From: Trochalopteron elliotii
Taxonomy: Eukaryota > Chordata > Aves > Passeriformes > Leiothrichidae
Assembly: GCA_024734555.1 (NCBI GenBank)
Contig: JANPWX010000118.1
Span: 948,706 to 1,012,705 of the forward strand
Length of the DNA: 64,000 nucleotides
Direction of reading: 5' to 3'
Shown piece after piece: positions 1 to 11,700 of this stretch. The translations under genes and the position numbers were made by a program. Every line of letters starts with the position of its first letter. The stretch's first letter is position 1. Under the pieces are notes generated by a model. It was not told where the DNA came from. It searched no databases and saw only the letters and a list, made by a program, of their open reading frames with translations.

Positions 1-2852
1 CAGAGTTGTCAGTCAGCAGGTCCATAGATCATGGTGACCTTAGCATCGTGTCAAGGGGCTTCACTCCATCAGGGATAATGAGCATCTCCCACCAGTTTCT
101 TCCCATCATTCATTTGAGATCCAGAAGTTCATCATGCAAATGACAAACAGTGTTAATTTTCTGCAAATAATTCCTCCAGATGTCCGCAGGATTCCAGCAC
201 TCCTTGCCCAGAATGGTAAAATATGTTTGTCTTCCTCCCCATAATTCATCACCAGGCCCACAAATCTCCCCTAAGTCTCTATAAACAAAGCAGGATGCAG
301 AATGCAGAGGATAATAGTTCACTGCAAACATGTCTCTGGGTGGCTCTGCACAAGAAAAGGAGTGGTGGAAGAGGTCCAGAAGTTTCTTCTCATGTGAGCT
401 GAGTTTGACTGCATTTAGTCTTGCAAATACAGTGAGTGGGATGGCCTGAGCCAAGCCTCACACAAGCACAAGTCATTGTGGGAGGAGAAACTCTGGAGGA
501 ATTTTTATGGGTTTGAAATTCAGGTCTGTCATTCTGGAATGGCTCGATCTGGAGTGAAACCTCCTGCAAAACATATCTGCATCACTAGGGGACTCTCCAT
601 GAGATCCATGCTTTATCATGGATCTGCATCATGCTGTGTTTTCTGATGAGTAGTAAAGCAATTAGCCAGGTTTTGGTTTCTCCAAGCATCTCTCAGCTTA
701 CTGGATTCCAGATCCAACCAAAAATACACAAGGAGCTGATTTTCAGGGAGAAATGGGCCACAGAGCACAAGAAGTTTTGGCTTGGATGAATTTGAAAATA
801 TGATCCAGGAATTGGCTCCATCCAGTGTATCTGGCTGGGAATAGGACAGACCCATGATGAGGCAGACAGGAAAAGGACTGTATTTTTGACTCACACAAAA
901 GGTCATCAGGCAGCTAGGACCACCAAGGAGGGTGGTGCAAATCCTGGACCCCTTCCCATGTTCCAAATAAAGTTCAGAATAATTTGAGGGCACCCAGCTT
1001 GGCTTCCAGGCTTGAAAAGCTTCTGTACTTGAAATTTATTTGGTTGGATATGTATAAATGTATGTATTGCTTTATTTAGTTGGATACGAACAAAAACAAG
1101 GACATCCCAAAACTCTTCCTCTTCTGGCTGCTTGAGAACACCCAGCCATGTGCTCCTGCCTTACCTTGGTACCCACCAATTGCTAGAGCCAGCCTGGGGG
1201 CTCAGTCCTGAGCTCCAGCATGGAAATGGCCTGACCTGGAGACACATTAAGGAGGGAGCCACCAGCTCAGAGTGAGGCTTGTGTGTGCTGGAGGAGAGAG
1301 CATCCCAAGCTCTGGAAGGTTCTGTGAGGGCCCAAGGCCCCTCTTGCCAGTGGGGCAGTGTGTGGTGGGTGTGTCACCTGGCACAGAGCTTTGTTGCTCT
1401 GCTCTTCTGTTCCCCACCACGTTTAACAGGCCCAGCTTTGCTGTGGATTTTTCCTCTCCATTCTCCAGCTCCTGCCAGCCCTGGAAGCCACTGCACCCAC
1501 TCCCTCCCTCACTGGCCTTTTCACCCTGGAAGGGTTTTTAAAGGTCCCTTTAAGCTGCATCTGTTGTGTGGCTTTTTGGTGGGTTTTTTTGGTGTTTTTT
1601 ATGATGGGCTGGAAATTAATTTCTTTTTCACTGGCGTTGGACTATCCATTCCCCATGTCACAGTGCAGAATGAGCTCGTAACTCTCTTGACTGCCTCGTG
1701 GTTGAGTTATGGGGTCTTCTGCAGCGTAGCCCAAAGGGTTTAATTTAACAGTGGATGTTGGAGGAAAGCAATGGAGTCCTGACAACTGACTAGTGCTTTT
1801 GCTGTCGGTGCACTTGGAAAATTTTCCTTAATATTTGACTGAAAGGTTCCTTGTTGTAAATTTAGCTCAGGACTTCTTGTCTTTTCCATAGATGGGGAAA
1901 GGTGGATGTTTTTTTTTTTTTTCCCCTTCTCTTTTTGTTTGTCTGAAGATTGCAACCATGTCTCCATCCTCTCTAGACTGAGCATCACAAATGCTTTCCA
2001 CCCCTCCTTGCCAACTGTCTCCTATAGATTTCCAGTCACTGTTGTCTGTCTCTCTTGGACTGTCTCCAATTGTTCACACTGTCTGGAAGATCAGCATCCC
2101 AAACTGGACAACATGTTCCAGCTGAGCCTTTAGCAATGCGGAAGGCACGTGAGGGTAACCTGGACTCCTTGCACATGACATCTTTTCTGGGCTCTGATCC
2201 TGGTTGCCCTTGGCATGATCTTGAACTGGTTTGGGGCAAGCAGGGTGAAGTGCTTTGGTTGCTGTCTGGGCCACCTGTGGTCGTGTCCTTGTCACCACAC
2301 AGGGACACAAATAAGGCCATCTGCCGTAGGAACCTGTGTCTGGGATCAGGGACGCTCGGGTGAACTAATGTGAAAGGACGAAGAATGCCTGCTGCTTGCA
2401 GGAGCTGGAGCTCGTTAACCCCCTTGCAGATGCTCCTCCATGTACTTTCCTTCATGGGACTATTCACAGGCTGGTTTAATGTGCCTGTTAATGGTGAAAT
2501 TGGTGGGGTTGTGTCCACTGGAGCACTCTTCTCACAGAACTTTGGAGGAGCCATGGGGAAAGAAAAAAGTCCTTGGTTTTTCCTCATCCCTAGTTCTGCA
2601 TTTTTGTAATTTCCCCTTACAACAAGCAGCAGACTTCACGTTTTTTTAAGGCCCAGCTCATTTTTGGTCCCCATAATGAGTAATAACATCTTAAAGGCAC
2701 TGTCCCAGGGCTTTGTCTCTCACAGGGCAGCACCTCATCCTGTGGTATTTGCTCAGTTGAATGGTCACTGGTTTTTCTGGACTTGCATGGAGGACATGGT
2801 ATGGATCCAAGTGCAGCTCAGGAGCTGGGCTCTTGCACGAGGGTGATTATAA
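1..2852. other. Noncoding, no supported gene
   Basis: No exon chain or RNA gene recognised. Two minus-strand open frames at 110-454 (114 codons) and 616-993 (125 codons) are unrelated to any family I know and have no splice or promoter context. A short imperfect repeat of TTTATTTGGTTGGATA type occurs around 1036-1090, and there are T-runs near 1910. The part around 2040-2300 has phrases loosely like an old CR1 copy, but not enough to call. Confidence 0.5.
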
Positions 2853-3290
2853 ACTGATAGAATTTGTCATGTTGGAAAAGACCTCTTAGATCACCAAGCC
2901 CAACTGCTAACCCAGCAGTACAAAGTCCCCAAGTGTTTTGTCGACTAAACTATTTCCCCAGGTGCCACATCCACAGGTTTTTTTTAACACTTCTAGGGAT
3001 GGTGATTCCACCACTTTCCTGGTTTGCCTGTTCCAGTGCTTGAACACCCTTTCAGTGAAGAAATTTATCCTAATATCCAATCTACACCTTCCTTGGCACA
3101 GCTTGAGGCTGCTTCCTCTTGTCCCATCTTTATTCCCTGGGGGCAGAGCTTGACCCCAACCTGGCTACAGCCTCCTGTTGGGGAATTGTGAAGACTGAGA
3201 AGATCCCCCTGGGGCTCTTTTTCTCCAGGCTGAGCAACCCCAGCTCCCTCAGCTGCTCCTCATTGGTCTTGTTCCTCCTTCTTCACTTTG
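2853..3290 (-). mobile_element. CR1 LINE fragment, 3' part, about 440 bp
   Basis: Read on the plus strand it follows the reverse complement of a CR1 3' end: GATAGAATTTGTCATGTTGG, then 'CACTTCTAGGGATGGTGATTC', 'CCTGTTCCAGTGCTTGA', 'TCCTAATATCCAATCTA' and 'CTCCAGGCTGAGCAACCCCA'. The LINE sense strand is therefore minus. It is 5'-truncated, as most CR1 copies are, and the longest CR1 piece in the window. Confidence 0.85.
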
Positions 3291-5278
3291 GGATGTGGAG
3301 AGCAAAGCTGAGGCATTAGTTGTGAAGCAGGATGGCAAATAAGAGTCATGAAGAAGAGAGGATTTGACATGGTTGCTTGTAGGCCAACCTGGCTGGAGGT
3401 GGAAGGAAGGAAGGATGGGTCCAGCCAACAGCTGGACAAGCTGAGTAGGAGCCCTCAACCTCCTGAGGGGAGGAGGGACTGAGATCCTTGAGTTGCTCTT
3501 CTCCTGTTTAGGACTGGGACTAAAACAGAGCACGCATCTGACACACCCTGGAGACATTACAGCATTCTAGCAGCAGGGATGGAAATGCAGATGTATCGTG
3601 AGGGTCTGGAGTTATAACTCCTCAGGTGATGCTTGTGTAACACCTGTGCCAGTGGAAATGACCAGAGAACCTGCAAAATCCCTCTTGTTTCTCAGGAGTT
3701 CACCCCCAGCTGGGTAAGGAAATCAAGATAACTGGCTTGTCTGCCTTTGGCAGTGTATTTGAGGCAGTCATCTATTTCTGGCACCACATGGGCATCATTT
3801 GCACTCCAAATACTGTCAGGTTCTGTGGGACAGCCCCTGTCTTTACCTCAAACTCATCTCCTGAAGCCAGGCAATTAGATGAGATTCTTTTTCATCTAAG
3901 TGCTTTTTGTTTTGCTTTCTAATCTGTGGAGGGAAGCTGGCAGATAGCATCTTTAAAGGTGAGCAAAATGGAGCCAACGTTTTGTATTCCAGAAATCTCA
4001 TTATTTTCCAAGTAATATGCTGATTTTGGATGCTTGGGGTTTGGCAGTGATGCAAGGGTCATTGCTGAACAAAGCAGAAGCAGGCCCATCCTGGAGAAGC
4101 CTGTCTGGGTAAAATACACATTTTCTAAGAGTGGAAAACATGAATTCTCTGGGTCATGTCAAGGAATGAGGCCTTGTGGGTAATTTCCCTTTGGCTCTGA
4201 CTTGATGAAAGCTTTTACAAAAGGAAAAAGTGTGTTTTAAGAAGTTACTTGATACTTATCTGTCCGGAGTGCTTTTCCCAGGCTGGATTTGGGGAGGGAT
4301 TATCTCAGATTTTCATTTAGTTCTGAAATCCTGGGTATTGGTTTTATAAACTAAAACCTCTTCACAGCAGGTTGCTTGTTCTGTCTTGTTGTTTTAGCTT
4401 GATGCCTAGGAAGGAATTTAAATTTCCTGAATGGATGGGGCCTGTGCCTCGCTGGGGTAAATCAGCATCGTTCAAATATTTAAAGGCAGATGCATCAATA
4501 CTGGCAGCTGAGGATCTGGCTTACTTTGATTAAAATCTGATCAAGATTACTCAGCCTTGCCAAGGGACTTGGATTACCAGTCTATAAAAAGAAGAGGAGG
4601 AGAGGAGAGGACATCAAATATAAAAATAATCCAATGAAGGACGTTAAGCTAAACTCACTGCAAATTGAACAATAATGAAAACATCCTCCTTAAGCAGGTG
4701 GAGGGCAGCAGGGCTCGCAGGCAAGCATGGGGCTTGCAGCTGGGGTTGAGGTAGAAATATTGCCCTGGGGTTTCTCTTGGGCATGGCCTCATCTTTTAAA
4801 GGCAGATTTCTTTTCAAAGGAAGGCCTTGCTCATTTAAAACCCCCAAGGAAGCGTTGCGGGAGGAGATGTGGGTGACAAATCCTTTGGAAAATCCTTGCC
4901 TCTGCTTCCTCAAGAGACCTGGGCTAGTGCCAAATCTCACTAGCAAAGAGGTGATTGAAGCTGAGGAACAGAAAACCAACTCTCTTACAGATTGCAGAAT
5001 GTGAAATGTGCTTTTGTCTTTAGGGCTTCTTACAGGGGTTGAATTTCAACTCTTCCCTTCCATCACAGCATTTTTTTTCACCCTGGTTCTTCATTACTTT
5101 TTAAATGTAAAGCATATTCAAGGAATGTTATTATGCCATGGGATCAGGCTTGATAGCCAGTGACTGATGGGGACACTGCACCAAGCTCACTGCTTGCTGA
5201 ACCATTTCAGGAGTCTGTCCAACCATTTGGCACGTGTCCAGATTTCCCAAGATTTCTTATGCTTATGGTCTCTAAACC
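3291..5278. other. Noncoding stretch, nothing specific
   Basis: Moderate GC, with AT-rich patches near 4200-4650 including TTCAAATATTTAAAGG and a GAGGAGGAGAGGAGAGG purine run at about 4592-4610. No repeat, exon or RNA gene identified. Confidence 0.45.
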
Positions 5279-5360
5279 CTGGTCTAATGGGAAGTGTCCC
5301 TGCCTATGGCATGGGCTTGAAACTAGATGATCTTTAAGGTCCCTTCCCATTCAAACCATT
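5279..5360 (+). mobile_element. CR1 3'-end fragment, plus orientation
   Basis: Matches the terminal part of CR1 in sense direction: GTGTCCCTGCCTATGGCATG, then AACTAGATGATCTTTAAGG, then CCCTTCCCATTCAAACCATT. About 80 bases. It faces the opposite-orientation fragment at 5718-5790. Confidence 0.8.
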
Positions 5361-5717
5361 ATTCCCTGTGCTCCTGTGAAGTGCTGTAGCTCTTAGTAGG
5401 GCAGCCACACTTGAATCCTAAACTTGTTGGGTTTTGGAGCCTCCAAATACCACTGAGGTCAGCAGATTTTCCCCTCCTCTTTATGGAGCATGCTGGCTTG
5501 CTGGAATGGGAAGGAAGCACATCCCTTGGTGATCTCTGTAGAAGACATGTGAGTGGAAGGAGATCTATGGGGGCTGCAGGACCTGAGTTTCCTTTTGACA
5601 GGACTGTCACTGTGAGCAGGATGCATGGAGAGCTGGCTGGTTTGAGGCTGGAAGATGCTTTGACTGTGTCAGAGGACTCTGGGAGCCTGGAGAGTGGGGC
5701 TGAGTGGCCTTAAAATA

Positions 5718-5790
5718 GTCACAGAATCCTCAAATGGTTTGGGTTGGAAGGGACCTTAAAGATCATCTGGTTCCAACCTCCCTGCCACAG
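5718..5790 (-). mobile_element. CR1 3'-end fragment, minus orientation
   Basis: CACAGAATCCTCAAATGG, then TTTGGGTTGGAAGGGACC and TTAAAGATCATCTGGTTCC, is the reverse complement of the CR1 3' terminus. It is cut off after CCCTGCCACAGGG. Confidence 0.85.
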
Positions 5791-8700
5791 GGTTGGGGGG
5801 GGAGGTGACGTGAAGTGACACATCTCAGATTGCTGGAGGGAAGTCAGGGGTGGCTGTGGGACCTCCTGGGCAATTATGTACATGGATGGTCAGTGACATT
5901 GCCTGAATGCCCCAACAGTGCTGCCAGTCTGTCCCCTTTTCTGTAATCAGAATGAGGGTCGGATGAGGATAAGATGGTGCTCTAATAAATATTTGTTAGC
6001 AAGTGCCTTCCCCTCCCCCCTCCCCTCTAATATTGTTCATTTTCCTTGCAGTAACACGTGCATTGTTCAGCTTCTGTTGCTCCATGTGTCGTGCTCCATT
6101 ACTCCATCTCACTCGCAGCCACAGAGCAGGAGGAACACAGCCAAGGCTTTTTCTGGGAATTTGCTCTGGTCCTGCGACTTCCCTGGCTGTGCTCAGCTGA
6201 TGTGTTTTGTTTGCAGGGGGGAATAAAATGCTCAACTGTCAGCTCCTGTCAGAGACCAAGGCAAGGACCAGCCCCTCCTTCAGCTCTGTGTGCAGGTGCC
6301 CACACAGCCATGGTAAGTTTTGGGCCGTGACTTTTGGGAGAGAAAAGTTGCTAAGCAATAAACGTGACCTCCTCGCCGTGTTTTAAAAGATGTGAGACTT
6401 TGCTTAAGGCATCCTTAGGATAAAGGTTCTTCCCCTCCAACCTTTCTCGGGTGCAAAAACAGGGCCTGCAAGTGGCTGTGATGGCCTGTGAAGAGGCAGC
6501 CCTGTCTGAGGTGTGGTTGTATTCTCACGGGGTGTGGAACAGTGTTTAAAAACGTTGATAATTGAAATGCACTGGTGAACATGTTTTTCAAACTCTTGCT
6601 TTCTTGCTGGAAACAGGATTATCCTTACCCAGACCAAGTGGCTGCAGGGAACGTGGAGCAGCAGTGGTGCCTGGGCCGTGCCTTGGTTAACTGGAGGCTG
6701 AATTTCAGATGACTCAGAAGGGAGCCTGGCAGCCCCTCAGCTGTTTGCAGGTCTGAGGGTCAGTGCTACTGTGCTTATGAACCAGCACTGCATTGAGCAG
6801 GGCTGAGACCAAAAGCCACCTCAGTCCCAAACTGCCTATAAAATGAAGCAGCTGAGTGTTCCCAAGTGTCAGGTTTGCACAGGGCACTCACAGGCAAGTT
6901 CCAGAGAAATAATAAGGTAGATGCTTATTATTTAATAAGAAGGTTCTTGCTGCTTGCTCCAGTTTCTTTCAGGCCATGAGAGGGAGCAGGGGAAATTTGA
7001 ACCATCTGATGTACATTAGTAATGAGAGATTAATGTTGTGCATGAACAGGGGCTTTATCACTGCAGGAGCTGGTGATACTGAGATTTCTGATTTATAATT
7101 CCTTCTTGATCTGGAGTCTTTGGTCAAACATCTTTGTACACAAAGCCTGAGGAATATTTTATGGGAAAGCCCCTTTTTTCATGGGACATGCCCACAAACC
7201 TTTGCTGCCAGGTCACAGCAGCTTCAGAGCATTTGGCCACCAGAGTGGGCCAGGTAAGCAGTGGTCAGTAGTTTGTGTAGCTCCACAAGCCACACCTGTG
7301 CCTGCAGCATCCTGGCCTGCAGAGCCTCTGTGCCTGCTCAAGAGGTGTTTCACCTCAGCTCTGACTCTTCAGGTTGTTCTCTGAGCTGTGCTTAACCCTC
7401 TATCCCACCTGGATTTCTTCTCTCCAAGAGCTGCACAGGGCAGCTGCCCAAGCTCAGCTGTAACCCCCTTCCTTCTTGCCTTTTTTTTCCCTGAGAAAAG
7501 AGGGTTAATGTGGTTTGGGCTCCTTTTTGCCCACCCCTAATAACTTTCCACCCTGATGGCTGATTGCAGCTCTGTATGCCAGAGACCTTAAAGATAACAA
7601 GTTCCTACCAGCTTGATATAAATAGAGGGCCAGGGAGAAGATTTTATCTTTGCCCCTCTCTGCCAAAGGAGTTCAATCCTTATCAGTGCAAGAGCATCTG
7701 TGTGTGAGAGAATGAGCAAGAGAGATGTCACAAATGCCTGTGGGGAAAACTGTTCTTGGAGACAGTGCCCTACTGCATCCTGGGGAATCCCACTGGGATA
7801 TGTAACTCCATGGGAAATGGAAGTATTGCTGGCCCTGCTAGGGGCTGAGCACTCTGTGAGGCTTTCTGTTGTTTGTTTTCCCTGCATCCTTTCATCAGAG
7901 ACTAGAAGCAGTGATGTGTGTGGTGTTGCCAGCCCAGCTTTGAGCAGGAAGCACAGGGACAGAAGCCTAGTAGAGGAGCACAGGGTTGTAGCCTGATTCC
8001 CAGGGGGATGAGGCTGTTTTAGCCTCTGGCTGGTTGATGGGGCATCTTTCTCCTCCTGCAGCACTTATTTTCCCTGGAGAACAGCCCCTGTTTCTAGGAT
8101 GGTCCTCCAGCTCACCACCCAGCTCCTTTCCTGCCCTCTTTGCCTTTTGCAGAAAGCTGTTTAATCAAGGGTGTATCAAAATCCATCTGTCTACACTGGT
8201 GTCAACAATTTGGCTTCAGGGACATTTTAAATCATTTTCTAACTGCATTCTGTAATGGATTTTGTTGCTGAGAGAATGGAAAGCAGGGCAGCAAAGGTGT
8301 TTTAATTACATCTGATTGTGGCATCTTGCAGATTTGCCCTGTCAGTTGTTCTGGCACAGCACCATTTAGAGCCTGCTTTTGCCAGCACAGGCACACTAGC
8401 TGGGGGGGGGTTACTGATCATAGAGGAAATCATTGATATTTTACTACTGACACTATCTTGGAGCTGTGTCTTCTTTTTCTGCCTTGCTTTTGTGGCATCA
8501 ACTTCTCCCGCTTTAGAGGGTTCCAGGCCTATGTCATGTCATTTGGGAGCAGTGAAAACCAGCCACCTGCCCTATTATTGTATGGGCACCATACTGGGGT
8601 GGAGCAGAAGTGCTTTGCTTGCTCTGAAGAGAAGTTGTGTTGCTGCAAGGGAAATGTCCCTCTGAACCCTTTCCCCAGCTCACATCTTGGTTTCACAGCC

Positions 8701-11700
8701 TGTTAACATAAAAATCAGCTTCCCTTTTTCTGCATCGAGCAGGGAAAGATTGAAATGCTCTGTCCAGCAAGACTGGGGGAAGAAGGAGGGAATGTGACAG
8801 GGAAAGGCTGATGGTCTCACTAGGCTGGAACACCCTTGTCAGACCCATGGGACTGGATCAGCAGGTGGAGTTAGTCCTGGACAGGCAGGGGTGTAGCAGA
8901 TGCAATAAAGCACATTTTTAGCAGTGCCTGCTCACCACACAAGAGGAACTCCAGCTGGGTACGTGGGGGAATGCCAAGAACTATTGTATCTGTACACATT
9001 TAAGGTGTATTTTCACTGGCACTCAGGGCTCATGGTCTCTGCAATGATGCCTGTGTGTTTTCTGGAGCATTCAGCAGGTAGCAGCTCCCAGGGCTCATAC
9101 TTTGACTTGCCATTTCAAGCAGCTTAACAGACAGGAATTGTTTGAATCTAACCTGGGGTTTGGAGGAATGAGAGCCCAAGGAGGAGGAGGAGGGCAGAGC
9201 TGATGTCATTTTTCTACATGACTGCTAATATTGCTTCCATTCTTTCCAAAGCTTTTGGCTCTGATTTACTAGGTAGCTCAATCCTCAATACCCACAATTT
9301 TTCAACGTTGGTATGTGCTTGTGCTCCTGACAACACTCATCTGTGTCATTTCCTCCTCTTAACAGTTATAACCTCAGCTGCAGATGAGGAGTGCTTTGTT
9401 TGTGACTCCTGGGTGCTCTGCACTTGATGCATCTTCTCCCAACAGAGGCAGGGCAAACTCCACTCCTCCTGCCTGGCCTGGGCTGCAATGATGGATTAAG
9501 TAGGTAAGGAATAGAGTGGTAATGAGATAACCACTGACACTGAGCATTAACGTGGGAATAAATGAAGTTACCAGCCAGAACTAATGGCCTGAACTATCAC
9601 TGGGTTGTAATTAATAAGTGTGGTGGCTGAGATTTACAAGGATATTTTAGGATGCTCCTTGCATGCAGCTTTGGGTTTTATGGCTTGGTTGGAGAGAAAT
9701 CAGTGAATGCCAAGAACTTAATGAATGGGCAGAAGCTGTTCTCTGTCAGTTTGAAGTGCCCTTTTTGTGGAAGAGGCCAGAATGGCACATGTGGAATATC
9801 TGCCTTTTCATTACTTCAGGGACTGGAGGAGGGTAGGATGCTGTGGCCTCTTGGTCTCTCAGCCTTTCAGTGCAAGGTATCTTGCAGCTCTTGTTTCTTC
9901 TGTTTTATTAGGGCAGACTAGTAGGAGTCCTGGTGGAAGCAGTGTATCTGAAGTGAACCTATGGACAGGTTCACTTGTATGTAGAGGAGATTTCCATTGA
10001 CATGGATTCTCCACCCAGGACCTCTGAACTGAGCAATGATAAGCTGCCCTGTTCTGCCCCATGAAGGTGGGACTTCTGATTTCTTCTTCAGTCTTCTCCT
10101 TCTTGCTGCTCTGGCTCTGTTGCCTGCATGTCCCCCCCTCCCTCATCCTGCTCTGGTGTCCATGTGATCCAACTGCCTGTACCTCATGCAGGAGTTTCCT
10201 GGAGCAGGAAAGGAGGTGTCCATGCCCAGAGGGTTTTGTCTGGAGACCAAACCCTCCCTGCTTGAGCAGCTTTCTCACTGTGTGACCCTGCTTAACGCTT
10301 CTCAGACATGTAAGAAACATTTCAGAGGTGGTTGCTAGGCTGTTGCAGGAAACACAGCAGAGCAGTCAAAATTCTTCATGGTAATTGGTGGGAATACTCC
10401 AGCCACCTCACTGCTGCCTTCCTCATCTTTCCATGGCAACCCTCCCTCTACAGCAGCCCAGGTGCTTGTGGTTGGATAGAGTAGGAGTTTTTGAGTCCTC
10501 TGTCTTCCAAATCACCCCTTGGAGCATGGAGGGAACATCTGTACTTTTAAAGTATGGGCATCATGTGATACAACAAATAACTTCACTTGCTCTAACCACA
10601 TTCCTTTTTTATGTTGGCAGAGACAGAAAACTTTGGAAATATGCCTGAATCAGACCCATGCATTTCTTGGGTGGAAAGAGCTGTTACCTTGTTTTTTAAT
10701 GGGGAGAGAAAGGTGCAGAAAGACCTGAGTGTTTCTTTTCCTTCCCATGGTCTGAGCCACCACACCTCTCTGTGCTGGAGAGAGGAGTGGGACCACACTC
10801 AGCATCTGGTGAGCAAAGGGAAGGACAATCTTTTTCTCTCTGGCAGAGACAGCCTGGATGGAGCTGTGATGTCTCCTACAGGAAGCCAGGATGGTGGCTG
10901 GAGGGAACAGAGATGAGAGAGGGCAGAAAGGAGAGAAAGAGGGGGTCAGGAATTGCCTCATCCTCATTTCTGCTCCCTGTTGTAAACAAGGGTGTGTGGG
11001 ACTCAAGACAAACAGGGAAACTGCCTGTTGGATGATGCCCAGCTCTGCCAGCATGGGCATAGTTGGGCATTGCAGAGCAGAGACATCTTCCTGCTCCCCA
11101 CTTCCCTGAAACATTCTCCATGCATGTTCTAGTACCATTATCTTTTCCCAGACCTGTTTTAAAGGCATTTTTAATGATTCCAGGGGAAAATGAAACTCAG
11201 TTGGCTTCTGGCAAACCCAGCCCAAAGCTGCCCAGACTTGGGGAGGTTGCCCCTTTGTCTGGATGCATTACTTATCCCTGGTGCAGCCTCTGTAGTTCCC
11301 TCCCATGCTGAAAAGGAGGAGGAAGATATTTCCATCAGGCTCAGAAAGTTCCTTTCCATGCTGAACAGGAGGAAGAAATTTCCACTTGCTGGGCCAGCAC
11401 AAGCCAAGATCCAAACTGAACAAAGAATGGACAGTGCATTCAAAGATATGTAAATCCTCCTCCCCCAGCCTTGGGGAGTTTATTGCCCTCCACAAAGTGC
11501 ACAGTGTGGCTGTCACTCCTGAGCAGCCCAGGCGGGCTCTTAAATGACAAGGGAAAATGACACAGTCTGTTCTCCAGAAGGCAAGTGAGTAGGAATTTTC
11601 CTCCAACTGGTTCAGGACAAAGTTAATGTAGGGAAAGCCATTAAAATTAATGCTGGTAAACAAGGATAAAAACCAGCAGGGTTGTAACAAAATTTGGACC

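Noticed and set aside
7615..7632. TATA-like GATATAAATAGAGG as a promoter
   Set aside because: No initiator, downstream exon or CpG context; single TATA words occur often by chance.
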